From: Candidatus Polarisedimenticolaceae bacterium
GTDB taxonomy: Bacteria > Acidobacteriota > Polarisedimenticolia > Polarisedimenticolales > DASRJG01
Direction: 5' to 3'
Assembly: GCA_036376135.1 (NCBI GenBank)
Contig: DASVAW010000149.1
Span: 1-47,932 of the forward strand
DNA: 47,932 nt
The position numbers and the translations under genes were made by a program. How positions within the stretch are numbered: the first letter of the stretch is position 1; every line of letters starts with the position of its first letter. The notes under the pieces were generated by a model. The model did no database searches, was not told the DNA's origin, and worked only from the letters and a program-made list of their open reading frames with translations. This document shows, piece after piece, positions 1-8,429 of this stretch.

Positions 1-357
1 CTTCCCTTTCGGCGCGGTGAGGGTGTCGTGCTCCACGTTCCCGGTGTTCCGCACGCCGGCGGGCTCGAAGAGCATCACCTCGACCTCCTCGTCGGCGACG
101 GGACGATGCTCCACCCCGCGCGGGACGACGATCGCCTCCCCTGGACCGAGGGCGACCGTGTGGTCGCGGAACTCCATCCGGAAGGATCCTTTCAGGCACA
201 AGAACAGCTCGTCCTCGTGCTCGTGGTGATGCCAGACGAACTCGCCCTCGAACTTGACGAGCTTCACCTCCTGGCCGTTCAGCGACGCGACGACCTGCGG
301 GCGCCAGTGCTCCCGGATCGCCGCGAGGCGGTCGGCCAGGACGATCTTGTCGGTCAC
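1..357 (-). CDS. Cupin domain protein (C-terminus cut by window edge)
   Basis: Small single-domain cupin, 119 codons visible and still open at the window start. The first cupin motif is visible as a His cluster followed by Glu (WHHHEHEDE, about residues 42-50) and a Gly in LKGSF. The second is [13 protein letters not shown]. These residues normally bind one divalent metal. Start GTG overlaps the stop of the upstream gene in a GTGA, so it is translationally coupled to the DUF4188 gene and RidA. Cupins of this size may be isomerases, dioxygenases or binding proteins; the substrate cannot be told from sequence. Confidence 0.85.
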   Translation of the reverse strand, partial: MTDKIVLADRLAAIREHWRPQVVASLNGQEVKLVKFEGEFVWHHHEHEDELFLCLKGSFRMEFRDHTVALGPGEAIVVPRGVEHRPVADEEVEVMLFEPAGVRNTGNVEHDTLTAPKGK

Positions 358-833
358 GACGCGCCCCCGCTCATTCTTCCCCTCGCCGACGCGCGCGGCC
401 CGGTCGCGGGGACCGAGCGTGTCGCCTTCGCGAGCCCGAACGGGGGCATGTTGACGTAGATGCACTCGACGTCGCCGGGAGGGACCCGGAAGGTCTCGTG
501 CCAGACGCCGACGTCGCCGTTCGATCCGACCGCGCGGTTGAAGGCGGTCCAGGCGGGAAGGTGCGCGGCCTCGCGGTTCTTCGCGTACGCCTCGAGCGCG
601 CCGAACGATTTCCAGTACTGCACGAGCACCGTCGTCCGGCCGACCCACTGCATGCCGCCCAGGCAGCCGATCTCCGGACGGGCCTCGAGCTCGCGGAGCA
701 TGCGCCCCATGGCCCGCATCACGGGCAGCCACTTGTGGGGCTTCCACCAGCGGTTGATCCGCATGCCGACGAGGAAGACGATCACCTCGTCGTCGACCAG
801 CGCGGTGTGCCGGCCGGGCACGACGGTCCTCAC
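354..833 (-). CDS. DUF4188 domain protein
   Basis: 159-residue protein resembling the DUF4188 family (heme-oxygenase/monooxygenase-like small alpha/beta fold, function unproven). Family-like stretches are the N-terminal [15 protein letters not shown] segment and the central [17 protein letters not shown] strand followed by a [16 protein letters not shown] segment. Start GTG at 833 overlaps the RidA stop as GTGA. A longer reading of this frame up to 1142 runs antisense-like through ridA and has no family similarity, so I reject it. Neighbours suggest a small-molecule detoxification or modification role, which is inference. Confidence 0.8.
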   Translation of the reverse strand: MRTVVPGRHTALVDDEVIVFLVGMRINRWWKPHKWLPVMRAMGRMLRELEARPEIGCLGGMQWVGRTTVLVQYWKSFGALEAYAKNREAAHLPAWTAFNRAVGSNGDVGVWHETFRVPPGDVECIYVNMPPFGLAKATRSVPATGPRASARGRMSGGAS

Positions 834-1228
834 GCTCCCGCCTCCGTCACGTACGCCTCGGCCTCGACCTCCACGAGCATCGCGGGGTCGATGAGCGCGG
901 CGACCTCGACCATCGTCGCGGCGGGGCGGATCTCGCGGAAGAACTCCCCGTGGGCGCGGCCCACCGGCTCCCAGTTCGCGATGTCGACGACGAACATCCG
1001 GGTTCGGACGACGTCGCGCACGGAAGCCCCGGCACGCTCGAGCGCCGCCTCGATCGTCCGCAGCGCCTGCATCGTCTGTGCGTAGGCGTCCCCCGTCCCG
1101 ACGAGGCCGTCCGGCGTCATCGCGGTCGTGCCGGCGACCCACACGTGCGGACCGACGCGCACGGCGCGCGAGTAACCGACGACCGATTCCCAGGGGCCGC
1201 CGCTGGCGACGTTGCGTCGCGGCGCCAC
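830..1228 (-). CDS. RidA/YjgF family protein
   Basis: 132-residue protein of the RidA (YER057c/UK114) family, trimeric enzymes that hydrolyse reactive enamine/imine intermediates. The family signature near the C-terminus is present: [15 protein letters not shown] with Arg101, the residue that binds the substrate carboxylate in active RidA, and [10 protein letters not shown] with Glu120. The GTG start lies just after the TAG of the upstream membrane-protein gene and the stop overlaps the next start, so it sits mid-operon. It belongs to the broader Rid superfamily; the exact subgroup is uncertain. Confidence in the family is high. Confidence 0.9.
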   Translation of the reverse strand: MAPRRNVASGGPWESVVGYSRAVRVGPHVWVAGTTAMTPDGLVGTGDAYAQTMQALRTIEAALERAGASVRDVVRTRMFVVDIANWEPVGRAHGEFFREIRPAATMVEVAALIDPAMLVEVEAEAYVTEAGA

Positions 1229-1229
1229 C

Positions 1230-2141
1230 CTACCCTCCGCCTCCGCGCACGGGCGGCGCCGGCTCGGCCGCGGTCTCCGCCGACTCCCGCAGCTTCTCGA
1301 TGACCTCGTCGTAGTACGGGCGGTCCTTGAGGCTGGCGTATTCGCCCGGGAAGCAGATCGTCGTCAGATCGGCGGCGGCGTCCGGGGCGAACGCGGACAG
1401 CGACACCGCGCAACGGGCTCCGTTGGCCAGCCGCGTGTTGTCGATGACCGGAAAGTCGAACCAGCCGACGTCGAACGTCGCGCGGGTCTCGAGCCCCGCC
1501 TCGGTGCCGTCCTGCGCCTGGACCTCGAGCCGCACGCGGACCTGCTGCAGCTTCGGATCGCTGTCCAGCACGCGCAGCGCCACGCCGAACCTGCTCCCGC
1601 CGACGGACATGGTCTCGCCTTCGAGCTCGACGCCGGTTCGGCCCACGCGCGCCAGCTCCTCGAGGTCCACCGTGCGCCGGAAGCTCTGCCCCTTTCCTTC
1701 GAGCGAGAAGAGCTGTCGCGCCGTGATGTCGCGTGCGACGCGCCGCATCCGGGCGATCTGCTCCTCCGCCTTGCGGTCGGAGGAGCCCAGGAGTCGGCGC
1801 TGGATGTCGAGGAACAGCGGCTCGAGGTTCAAGGAGTCGTGGAAGTTGTAGGCGAGAAGCTCGAGGTTGAGCAGCTTCGAATCGACGTCCTCGGCGCCGG
1901 GCCGCAGGAACGACTGGATGATCGAGACGAACATGTCCTTCCGGAGGCTCGATTCCGCCTCCTCGCGGCGGCTCATCAGCTCGGAGTAGAGGCGGGCGTT
2001 CGTTTCGGCGGCCTGCCGGCGATCGAGGACCTGCGAGCCGATCAGGCCGACGTAAGCGACCGAGATCGCCGTCAGCAACCCGCCGAGCGGGTGGAGGAGA
2101 ACGGCGAGCTTGTCCCAGAAGTCCTTCGGCTCCCCGGCCAC
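1230..2141 (-). CDS. Hypothetical protein with one N-terminal membrane segment
   Basis: 303-residue protein I do not recognise. It has one clear hydrophobic helix at about residues 13-38 ([21 protein letters not shown]), then a charged helix likely to form a coiled coil (about 40-70), a helical middle, and a beta-rich C-terminal half ending in a Pro/Gly-rich tail. This suggests a membrane-anchored protein with a folded soluble domain. The GTG start follows the stop of the upstream secreted-protein gene by four bases, and ridA follows directly, so it belongs to the same operon. Confidence 0.75.
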   Translation of the reverse strand: MAGEPKDFWDKLAVLLHPLGGLLTAISVAYVGLIGSQVLDRRQAAETNARLYSELMSRREEAESSLRKDMFVSIIQSFLRPGAEDVDSKLLNLELLAYNFHDSLNLEPLFLDIQRRLLGSSDRKAEEQIARMRRVARDITARQLFSLEGKGQSFRRTVDLEELARVGRTGVELEGETMSVGGSRFGVALRVLDSDPKLQQVRVRLEVQAQDGTEAGLETRATFDVGWFDFPVIDNTRLANGARCAVSLSAFAPDAAADLTTICFPGEYASLKDRPYYDEVIEKLRESAETAAEPAPPVRGGGG

Positions 2142-2145
2142 GGCG

Positions 2146-2478
2146 CTATTTCCGCTTCGCGACGAGTTTCCCGTCCTTCGTCTCGAGGACCACGTCCACC
2201 TGCGCGGGGTCGTCGTAGGAGACGACCTCGAGGGTCGCGGACTGCCCCTTGGCGGAGATCGTCAAGGTGCACTTCCCGGCCTCGGCGAGGACGAGGTGGT
2301 ACGACCCCGCCTTGTCGACCTTGACCTCGGGATAGGCCTTGGCGCCGCACTTGGCCGATACGGCGGCGCCGGCGGCGGGGGTGCTCCCCTCGAGAATCTT
2401 GCCGTAGACCTCTCCGGCGGAGGCTGCGGACACGGCGAGCGCGAGGATCGCGACGGCGGGGACGAGGCGGTGCGTCAT
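2146..2478 (-). CDS. Small secreted protein with carboxypeptidase-regulatory-like fold
   Basis: 110-residue exported protein. The signal peptide is clear (MTHRLVPAVAILALAVSAASAG, cleavage near residue 21), followed by one Ig-like domain of the CarboxypepD_reg/Cna-B type: VYGKILEGSTPAAGAAV, then a YHLVLAEAGKCTLTI strand pair and VDVVLETKDG. Such domains are structural or binding modules. I chose the ATG at 2478 because GGAG lies 6 bases before it and the signal peptide begins there; an in-frame ATG at 2490 is also possible. First gene of the RidA-containing operon or co-transcribed with the M14 peptidase 49 bp upstream. Confidence 0.75.
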   Translation of the reverse strand: MTHRLVPAVAILALAVSAASAGEVYGKILEGSTPAAGAAVSAKCGAKAYPEVKVDKAGSYHLVLAEAGKCTLTISAKGQSATLEVVSYDDPAQVDVVLETKDGKLVAKRK

Positions 2479-2512
2479 GGTCGGCTCCATTCCCCCCCTC
2501 GGGGGCGGAGCG

Positions 2513-2518
2513 AGCCTA
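2513..2518 (-). promoter_or_regulatory. Possible -10 box (TAGGCT) before the small secreted protein gene
   Basis: TAGGCT on the minus strand lies in the 49-60 bp gap after the M14 peptidase gene, 22-34 bases upstream of the two candidate start codons at 2490 and 2478. No convincing -35 hexamer is seen at the expected distance. A G/C inverted repeat (CCCCC TC GGGGG, around 2494-2505) lies between the box and the start and could partly cover the ribosome-binding region. Confidence 0.35.
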
Positions 2519-2539
2519 GCGCAGACGGCGGGGTCGGGG

Positions 2540-4894
2540 CTACCGGGTCCCTTCCCCCGCCGGGCCCACGCCCGAGACGAGGTAGTAGAGGACCGGTCCG
2601 GACGCGGCGTCGCGGAACGCCGTCGGCGAGGCGTCGAGATCCTCCGACGAGACGTCCGCGAAGGCGGCGCGATTGGCCGGCGAGGTCGAGCGGTAGACGC
2701 GGTACCCGGTCAGCCCCGGGTAGCTCCACCACGCGAACGTGGCGCCCGACGCGTCGCGTGCGACCGAGCGGAACTTCATCTCGGGGGTCGAAGCCTCGAA
2801 GGGACGGCCGCAGATCTCGACCGACCAGCCGCGAAGCTGGCCCGTGTTCGAGGGCACGCCGTCGTTGACCTCGAGGCGCCACGTCCCCGACGAAGGCTCT
2901 CCCACGAGCCTCGAGAGCGGCTCGGCCGAGGTCCGGTCGGTCGGGAACCACGCGACGATGTCGTCGGCGGAGCCTCCCGTGCGCGAGTGCAGCATCACGG
3001 GCACGCCCGACGGCGAGACGACCTTCACGTGGAGGTCGCCGACGTAGGTGTGGCCGATGTCGGTGCGCACCCGCACGCTCGCGATCTCGACGTTCGAGGG
3101 GAAGGCGAGGGTGCTCGACGCCGTCGCGCGGTCGAGGATCGACTTCGGCGTGTCGGACGCGGCCACGGTCGTGCAGCTCGCCCCCTTCGCGGAAAGGAAA
3201 AACGGCTCGCTCGTACCCGACCCTTCCGCGCTCGTCCACGCGAAGGCGAACCCGACCTTGTGGCCGTCGGGCACCGCCGGATCGATCTCGACGCCGAAGT
3301 GCGGGGCGAGGGATTCCGCGGCGGCCCCCGCGGCGAGGTTCGGGAAGGCCGCCTGGGGACGCGTAGCGCGCGCGAACGCCGTCGTCGGCACGATCGTCGC
3401 GGTGATCCCGCTCGCCGCGCTTCCGAGGTTGCGGAGCGTGACGGCGAGATCGGTCGACTCCCCCGCGTCCAGCACCCCGTTCGCCCCGTCGACGACCCTG
3501 ACCGCGTCGGGCTGCAGGTCGACGGCCAGCGGGTCGAGCGCGACGTCGAGGCGCGTCGGCGGCGAGCCGGGGGCGATCTCCACGTCGCGGACGATCCGCG
3601 ACGCGTACCCGGTCGCGGAGAACCGGACGTCGTAACGCCCCGGCGTCAGGAGACGGTGGTAGTCGCCGACCTGCGGGTCGGTGAAGCTCTTCATGTCGTT
3701 CCCGACCGTCGTGATCGTCGCCGCGAGCGGCGCCCCCGAATCGGCGCCGCGCACGATCCCGCGCAGCCCTTCGTGCGCCCGCTCGAGGTATCGCAGCATC
3801 GACTCGCGGTTGTCCGTCCAGAACTGCCCGAGCTGGTTCGCGGCGGGCCACTTCGCCGCGCTGACCTCCAGGGTGATCTCCTTCCCGCCGCGCCAGACGT
3901 ACATCCAGTCCTGCATTCCGCCGCGGATCGCGTACCAGTCGGACCCGTTGCAGATCCCGCGGTCGAACGACGCGTCGGCGTTGGAGGCGAACATCGTCGG
4001 ATTCGCATCGGCGTAGGTGCGCGCGATCGACACGAAGGTGCTGTCGTCGGGGCTCACCGCGTAGGTGGAGACGCCGCTCGGGGTGGAGTCGTACGGGTAG
4101 TTCGCCACGACGGCCCCGCCGTGGAAGTTCGCGGTCAGCACGGGCGAGGTCCCCGACGTCCAGTTCATGACGTGTTGCGTCTCGGGCTGGCGTCCGGCCG
4201 GCGTGTCGGCCGGGTCGTCGTACTGGTCGGGGAAGTCGCGGTTGAGGTCGTAGTTGTTGGCGTTGTAGCGGCGCAACGCGGCGGTGCCGTCGGGGTTCAT
4301 CGACGGGAGGATCCAGATCTCCGTGGAGTCGACGAGGCTCGAGACGCGGCTGTCGGTCGCGTAGCGGTCGGTGAGCCAGTGGAGCAGCTCGATGCACATC
4401 TCCTTGCCGACGACCTCGTCTCCGTGCATCGCCGCGATGTAGCGGACTTCGGGCTCGTCCTCCTGGGCGTCGGGGTTGTCCGTGATCTTCATGATCCAGA
4501 GGTCCCGCCCCTGGACCGACTTGCCGATCGAATGCAGCCGCGCGATCGAGGGATGGTCGGCGGCGATCTGCTGGAGCTCCGCCGTCAGGGTCTCGTAGGT
4601 GTGGTAGGCGGCGGCCTCGGGCTCCGGCCCCGGGATCTCCTCGGGAAGCTCGCTCGCGACGAACCCGAGCTCGCGGAGCTTTCCGAGCTCCTCCTCGATC
4701 ACGTAGACGCGCGCCCAGGTCCCGAACACGCCGTCCACGTCGAGGTCGAGGTCGTGGAAGAGCTTCAGGTCGGCCAGGCGGTCGTTCAACTCGACGCGGA
4801 CGGCGAAGACGCGGCCGGGCTCGCCGCGGCCGGCGGCGAATGCGGGAACGAAGGCGGCTGCGGCGAGGAGGCAACATCCGAGGAATCGGAGCAA
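2540..4894 (-). CDS. Secreted M14 zinc carboxypeptidase with P-domain
   Basis: 784-residue exported metallocarboxypeptidase. Signal peptide at residues 1-21. The M14 domain spans about 95-380: zinc ligands HGDE (His157, Glu160) and FHGG (His258), the substrate-binding LNRDFP (Asn218-Arg219), and the catalytic Glu343 in TLEVSAAKWP. It is followed by a carboxypeptidase-regulatory beta domain (about 385-450), a long beta region, a proprotein-convertase P-domain (about 560-680, ending WSVEICGRPF) and an FN3-like C-terminal domain (YPGLTGYRVYRS). The start is taken as TTG at 4894, after a G-rich stretch, because it opens the signal peptide; no ATG or GTG is available there. It would digest peptides outside the cytoplasm. 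Confidence 0.9.
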   Translation of the reverse strand: MLRFLGCCLLAAAAFVPAFAAGRGEPGRVFAVRVELNDRLADLKLFHDLDLDVDGVFGTWARVYVIEEELGKLRELGFVASELPEEIPGPEPEAAAYHTYETLTAELQQIAADHPSIARLHSIGKSVQGRDLWIMKITDNPDAQEDEPEVRYIAAMHGDEVVGKEMCIELLHWLTDRYATDSRVSSLVDSTEIWILPSMNPDGTAALRRYNANNYDLNRDFPDQYDDPADTPAGRQPETQHVMNWTSGTSPVLTANFHGGAVVANYPYDSTPSGVSTYAVSPDDSTFVSIARTYADANPTMFASNADASFDRGICNGSDWYAIRGGMQDWMYVWRGGKEITLEVSAAKWPAANQLGQFWTDNRESMLRYLERAHEGLRGIVRGADSGAPLAATITTVGNDMKSFTDPQVGDYHRLLTPGRYDVRFSATGYASRIVRDVEIAPGSPPTRLDVALDPLAVDLQPDAVRVVDGANGVLDAGESTDLAVTLRNLGSAASGITATIVPTTAFARATRPQAAFPNLAAGAAAESLAPHFGVEIDPAVPDGHKVGFAFAWTSAEGSGTSEPFFLSAKGASCTTVAASDTPKSILDRATASSTLAFPSNVEIASVRVRTDIGHTYVGDLHVKVVSPSGVPVMLHSRTGGSADDIVAWFPTDRTSAEPLSRLVGEPSSGTWRLEVNDGVPSNTGQLRGWSVEICGRPFEASTPEMKFRSVARDASGATFAWWSYPGLTGYRVYRSTSPANRAAFADVSSEDLDASPTAFRDAASGPVLYYLVSGVGPAGEGTR

Positions 4895-4943
4895 ACGGCA
4901 CCCCCGGGGGACGAATGGGTTGTACGAGGCGGACGCCCGGCCG

Positions 4944-5756
4944 TCAAGGGAGCTCCCCGAACAGCGGCTCACGCTCGTAGTATTCGAAGAATATCGACGG
5001 CGCGACGTCCACCGGGATCCCGAGCGCGCGGCGCGCCTCGGACCCGTCGGGGGCGAACCCGCGCGACAGCAGCCTTCGGACCGTTTGCGCGATCGTCCCC
5101 CGGAACCCGCAGACGTAGACGACCGCGCGGGAAGGAGCGAGCTCCCCACGGCCGAGCCCGGCCGCCCGCTCGACGACGTCGATCCGATCGTCGTCAAACA
5201 GCGTCTCGACGCGGCCGCGGAACCCCTGCCAGCCGGGGTCGCCGCCGCTGAGCACGGGGATGTAACGCCCGCCGAGGATCTCCTCGAAGGTCTCGTGGGC
5301 GGTGAACTCCTCCGGGTCGCGCGCGCCGTGAAGCAGGACGGTCCGTCCGTCGTCCCCGAGCTCGCGCACGATCGACAGGAACGGGGCGACGCCGGTCCCC
5401 GCCGCCACCAGGATCCGGGCCCGCGGGTCGTCGCGCCCCACCGTGCGCTCCACGGTCACGTCCCCTTCGAAACCCGGCCCGATCCCGACGCGGGCCCCCT
5501 CCGGCAGGGCGAACAACGTCTCGACGAACGCGTCGTCGCGACGCGTCTGGCGTCGCACGAGAAACTCCAGGGTGCGTTCGGAGGGGGGGGAAGCCACCGA
5601 GAGCGGGCGGGAGCAACGCGCGCCGTCGGGGTCCACGAGGGAGAGCACCGTGTGCTGGCCGGCCTCGAACGCGACCGGCGCGTCGGGGAGCACCCGGAAC
5701 AGCGCGAGCCCGCCGCCGGCGCTCCGGCGCCCGAGAAGGGCGGCGTTGAGGCTCAC
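4944..5756 (-). CDS. Ferredoxin-NAD(P)H reductase-type flavoprotein
   Basis: 270-residue FAD/NAD(P)-binding reductase of the ferredoxin-NADP reductase family. The FAD-binding motif RPLSVAS is at residues 50-56. The nucleotide-binding VAAGTGVAPFLSI is at 117-129, and the C-terminal VYVCGFRGTI is the family's Cys-Gly motif. It ends FEYYEREP, close to the C-terminus typical of bacterial Fpr enzymes. No iron-sulfur domain is fused. Start GTG overlaps the crotonase stop in a GTGA, so the two are coupled; the M14 peptidase starts 49 bp downstream. It probably passes electrons between NAD(P)H and a ferredoxin or flavodoxin; the partner is not in the window. Confidence 0.85.
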   Translation of the reverse strand: MSLNAALLGRRSAGGGLALFRVLPDAPVAFEAGQHTVLSLVDPDGARCSRPLSVASPPSERTLEFLVRRQTRRDDAFVETLFALPEGARVGIGPGFEGDVTVERTVGRDDPRARILVAAGTGVAPFLSIVRELGDDGRTVLLHGARDPEEFTAHETFEEILGGRYIPVLSGGDPGWQGFRGRVETLFDDDRIDVVERAAGLGRGELAPSRAVVYVCGFRGTIAQTVRRLLSRGFAPDGSEARRALGIPVDVAPSIFFEYYEREPLFGELP

Positions 5757-6529
5757 CGTTTCCGGCCCGACAACCCCGCGACGATCTCCTCGACGCGCGC
5801 CCGCGTTCCCGGCGAGAACCACGCGTCGAGCCACTCCGGCAGTCGCGCGGCCTCCTGGGCGCGGATCTCCGCGACGGCCGACTCCCGCAGGTAGCGCTTG
5901 GTCGTCGCGAGCGACGCGGCGTCCTTCCCGAGGAACTCCTGGATCCGCTCGAGACACGCGTCGTCGAAGCGCTCCGCGTCCACGATCTCGTGCGCGAGCC
6001 CGGCCGCCACCGCCGCGTCGTCCTTGAAGTTCCGCCCGAGGAGCGCGACTTCCGTCAGGCTCGACGGGGAGATCGCGGCCCGCAGCAGACGCGCGACGCC
6101 GAAGGGGAGCGGCACGCCGACCTTCACCTCGTTGAGCCCGAGCCAGACCCCGCGGCGGGCGAGCCGCCAGTCTGCCGTGAGGGCCAGCACGAGCCCGCCG
6201 GCCACCGCGTGGCCGTGCAACGCCGCCACGACCGGCTTGGGGAAGGCGAACATCTCGACCACGCACGCGCCGAAGTCCGCCATGAAGGCCGCCATCGCGT
6301 CCCGGTCGAGCGGGAGGAGGTCCTGCAGGTCGAGCCCCGGGCAGAAGAGCTTCCCCTCCCCGCGAAGGACGACGGCGCCGGCCCCCGGATCCCGCGCGAG
6401 CTCCCGGAAGGCGGCGCGCAGGCCGGCGACGAGATCCGGGTCGATGGCGTTGGCGTGCTCCCCCGCGAGGGTGACGACCCCGAACCCGTTCTCGACGTGG
6501 GCGCGAACCGGAACGCTCGAAGACGGCAA
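5753..6529 (-). CDS. Enoyl-CoA hydratase/isomerase (crotonase) family protein
   Basis: 258-residue crotonase-fold protein. The oxyanion-hole segments are visible: FCPGLDLQDL (about 62-71) and HGHAVAGGLVLALTADWRLA (about 104-123). A Glu is at the usual position of the first catalytic acid in LGLNEVKVGVP, while the second acid is not obvious, so hydratase versus isomerase activity is unclear. Start is TTG at 6529: GGAGGTGAG lies just upstream, a strong ribosome-binding site at good spacing. It overlaps the reductase gene downstream and diverges from the alcohol-dehydrogenase-like gene. Confidence 0.85.
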   Translation of the reverse strand: MPSSSVPVRAHVENGFGVVTLAGEHANAIDPDLVAGLRAAFRELARDPGAGAVVLRGEGKLFCPGLDLQDLLPLDRDAMAAFMADFGACVVEMFAFPKPVVAALHGHAVAGGLVLALTADWRLARRGVWLGLNEVKVGVPLPFGVARLLRAAISPSSLTEVALLGRNFKDDAAVAAGLAHEIVDAERFDDACLERIQEFLGKDAASLATTKRYLRESAVAEIRAQEAARLPEWLDAWFSPGTRARVEEIVAGLSGRKR

Positions 6530-6550
6530 GGCTCACCTCCGAAGCGCGTC

Positions 6551-6558
6551 ATTATAAT
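6551..6558. promoter_or_regulatory. Symmetric -10 element ATTATAAT between divergent genes
   Basis: ATTATAAT is its own reverse complement and holds a consensus TATAAT on each strand: 6553-6558 on plus and 6556-6551 on minus. It sits in the 53-bp gap between the crotonase (minus, start 6529) and the oxidoreductase (plus, start 6583). Predicted transcripts would carry leaders of roughly 15-20 bases in both directions. It is the most AT-rich spot in a very GC-rich region. No good -35 box is seen on either side. Confidence 0.55.
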
Positions 6559-6582
6559 GGTCGCCTTCCACGGAGACGCTCC

Positions 6583-7527
6583 ATGCGCGCCATCGCGATC
6601 GACGCCTTCGGAGGCCGCGACCGCCTCCAGCTTCGGGACCTGCCGCGACCCAAGCCGTCGCGCGGCGAGATCCTGATCCACGTCGTCGCCGCCGGGGTGA
6701 ACCCCGTCGACTGGAAGATCCGCGAGGGGCTGCTGAAGGACGCGTTCCCGCATGCGTTCCCCCTCATCCCCGGCTGGGAGGCGGCGGGGGTCGTCGAGGA
6801 GCTCGGCGAGGGGACGCAGCGCCTGCGCAAGGGGGACCGGGTCTGGACGTACGCCCGCAAGCCGGTCGTCCAGGGGGGGACCTACGCCGAGTACGTGGCC
6901 GTTCCCGAGTCGTGCTGCGGGCTGATGCCCGCGAACCTCCTGTTCGAGGAAGCGGCCGGGGTGCCGCTCGCCGGACTGACCGCCTGGCAGGAGCTCCGGC
7001 GCGCCGGCGTCACGAAGGGGACGACCGTCCTCGTGCATGCCTCGGCGGGCGGGGTCGGGCACTTCGCCGTGCAGCTCGCCAGGCACCTCGGCGCGCGGGT
7101 CGTCGGCACGGCGGGCCCCTCGAACCAGGAGTTCGTGCTGGCGCAGGGAGCCGAGGCCTCGATCGACTACACGCGCGACGACTTCGTCGAGGCGGTGCGG
7201 CTTCGATTCCCCGGCGGAGTCGACGTCGTGCTCGATCACGTCGGAGGCGAGACGCTCGAGCGGAGCTTCTCGGCGCTGCGCCCCGGAGGGGTCGTCGTCG
7301 GGATCGTGGAGCCCCCCGACCCCGAGCGGGCCCGCGCCGCTGGGGTCCGCGCGGAGTACGTGTTCGTGGAACCGGACGCCGATCAGCTCCAGATCTTCGC
7401 GTCGCTCGCGGAGCGCAAGGCGCTCCGCCCCCAGATCCGGAAGATCTTCCCGCTGCACGATGCCGCCGCCGCCCACGAGGCGAGCGAGTCCGGTCACACG
7501 CGCGGCAAACTGGTGCTGGCGCTGTGA
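6583..7527 (+). CDS. Zinc-independent NADP-dependent oxidoreductase (quinone-reductase-like MDR family)
   Basis: 314-residue medium-chain dehydrogenase/reductase. The N-terminal GroES-like domain has VVAAGVNPVDWKIREG and GWEAAGVVEELGEG. The Rossmann domain has the nucleotide-binding VHASAGGVGHFAVQLA and the ATVVGTAG-like strand. The cysteines and histidines that bind catalytic zinc in alcohol dehydrogenases are absent, as in quinone oxidoreductases. Start ATG at 6583 follows GGAGACGCTCC. The stop TGA overlaps the GTG of the following hydrolase, so the two form an operon. Likely reduces quinones or activated carbonyls; substrate unknown. Confidence 0.9.
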   Translation: MRAIAIDAFGGRDRLQLRDLPRPKPSRGEILIHVVAAGVNPVDWKIREGLLKDAFPHAFPLIPGWEAAGVVEELGEGTQRLRKGDRVWTYARKPVVQGGTYAEYVAVPESCCGLMPANLLFEEAAGVPLAGLTAWQELRRAGVTKGTTVLVHASAGGVGHFAVQLARHLGARVVGTAGPSNQEFVLAQGAEASIDYTRDDFVEAVRLRFPGGVDVVLDHVGGETLERSFSALRPGGVVVGIVEPPDPERARAAGVRAEYVFVEPDADQLQIFASLAERKALRPQIRKIFPLHDAAAAHEASESGHTRGKLVLAL

Positions 7528-8330
7528 CCCGCTCGATGCGCGAGGGCTTCGTCTCGACCCCCGACGGAGCGAGGATCACCTACCGGGCCCGCGCGGGGCG
7601 CGATCCGTGGATCCTCCTCCACGGCCTCGGGTGCGACGCGACCATGTGGGACGGCGTCGTGCACGCCCTTCCCCCCGAGGTCGGGCTCGTGGTCCTCGAG
7701 CTGCGTGGCCACGGCGGCTCGACGCTCGGTTGGAGATCGCCCTCGGTCGACCTTTGGGCCGACGACGTGCTGCGCGTCGCCGGAGCCGAGGGGCTGACCT
7801 CCCCCGCGCTCGCGGGATTGTCGATGGGCGGCTACACGGCCCTCGCCGTCGCCGCGAAGTCCCCGGGATTCGCGCGGGCCTACGCCCTGATCGACACGTC
7901 GGCGTCCCCCGACGACGACAACGGCCGCCTTCGGCGGGCGAACGGGCTCGCGACCCTTCGCACCTCCGGCTGGCGCGACTACGCGATGGGTCTCCTCCCG
8001 GACCTTCTGCTGGAATCGCGCGAGGACTTCCCGCGGCACAGGGATCACCTGCTCACGATGTTCGACCGGGCGCGCGAGGCCGGGCTGGTCGCCGCGCTCT
8101 TCGCCCTGGCCTCCCGCCCCGACCGGCGTTCGCTCCTGCCCTACCTCCAGGCGCCGTGCGCCGTCGTCGTCGGTGAGGCCGACCGACTGACCCCCGTGGA
8201 AAGAGCCGAAGAAGCCGTCAACGCCCTCCCCCGCGCCCGGTTGTTCGTCCTCCCCGGCGTCGCCCACATGAGCGCGATGGAGGATCCCAGGGGGGTCGCC
8301 GAGGCCATTCGGGAGGCCGACACCCTCTGA
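7524..8330 (+). CDS. Alpha/beta hydrolase
   Basis: 268-residue alpha/beta-fold hydrolase. The oxyanion HG motif is in LLHGLGCDATMW (about 31-42). The nucleophile elbow is GLSMGG with Ser100, the acid is Asp220 in VVVGEADRLTPV and the base His248 in GVAHMS. This is a complete catalytic triad. Similar sequences are annotated as 3-oxoadipate enol-lactonase-like or esterases, but the substrate cannot be assigned. The GTG start overlaps the upstream oxidoreductase stop (GTGA); an in-frame ATG 12 bases downstream is an alternative. Confidence 0.88.
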   Translation: MTRSMREGFVSTPDGARITYRARAGRDPWILLHGLGCDATMWDGVVHALPPEVGLVVLELRGHGGSTLGWRSPSVDLWADDVLRVAGAEGLTSPALAGLSMGGYTALAVAAKSPGFARAYALIDTSASPDDDNGRLRRANGLATLRTSGWRDYAMGLLPDLLLESREDFPRHRDHLLTMFDRAREAGLVAALFALASRPDRRSLLPYLQAPCAVVVGEADRLTPVERAEEAVNALPRARLFVLPGVAHMSAMEDPRGVAEAIREADTL

Positions 8331-8396
8331 CGCCGGGGGCGGCAATTCGACTCTGGTGGGGAAGCCGACCTCGTTGCATATTGAGCAGCGCTTCGC

Positions 8397-8416
8397 CCGC
8401 TCGGCATTCCGAGCGG
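8397..8416 (+). terminator. Perfect 8-bp hairpin between operons
   Basis: CCGCTCGG, loop CATT, CCGAGCGG, in the 99-bp gap after the hydrolase gene and 13 bases before the next start. There is no T-run after the stem, so it is not a classical intrinsic terminator. It may be a weak terminator for the upstream pair or a leader structure for the downstream gene, whose ribosome-binding site (GCAGGAGTC) follows immediately. Confidence 0.4.
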
Positions 8417-8429
8417 ACTTGCAGGAGTC

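Noticed and set aside
2477-5251. Long plus-strand open frame opposite the M14 peptidase
   Set aside because: No domain, compositionally typical of GC-rich shadows; the minus strand has an intact metallocarboxypeptidase.
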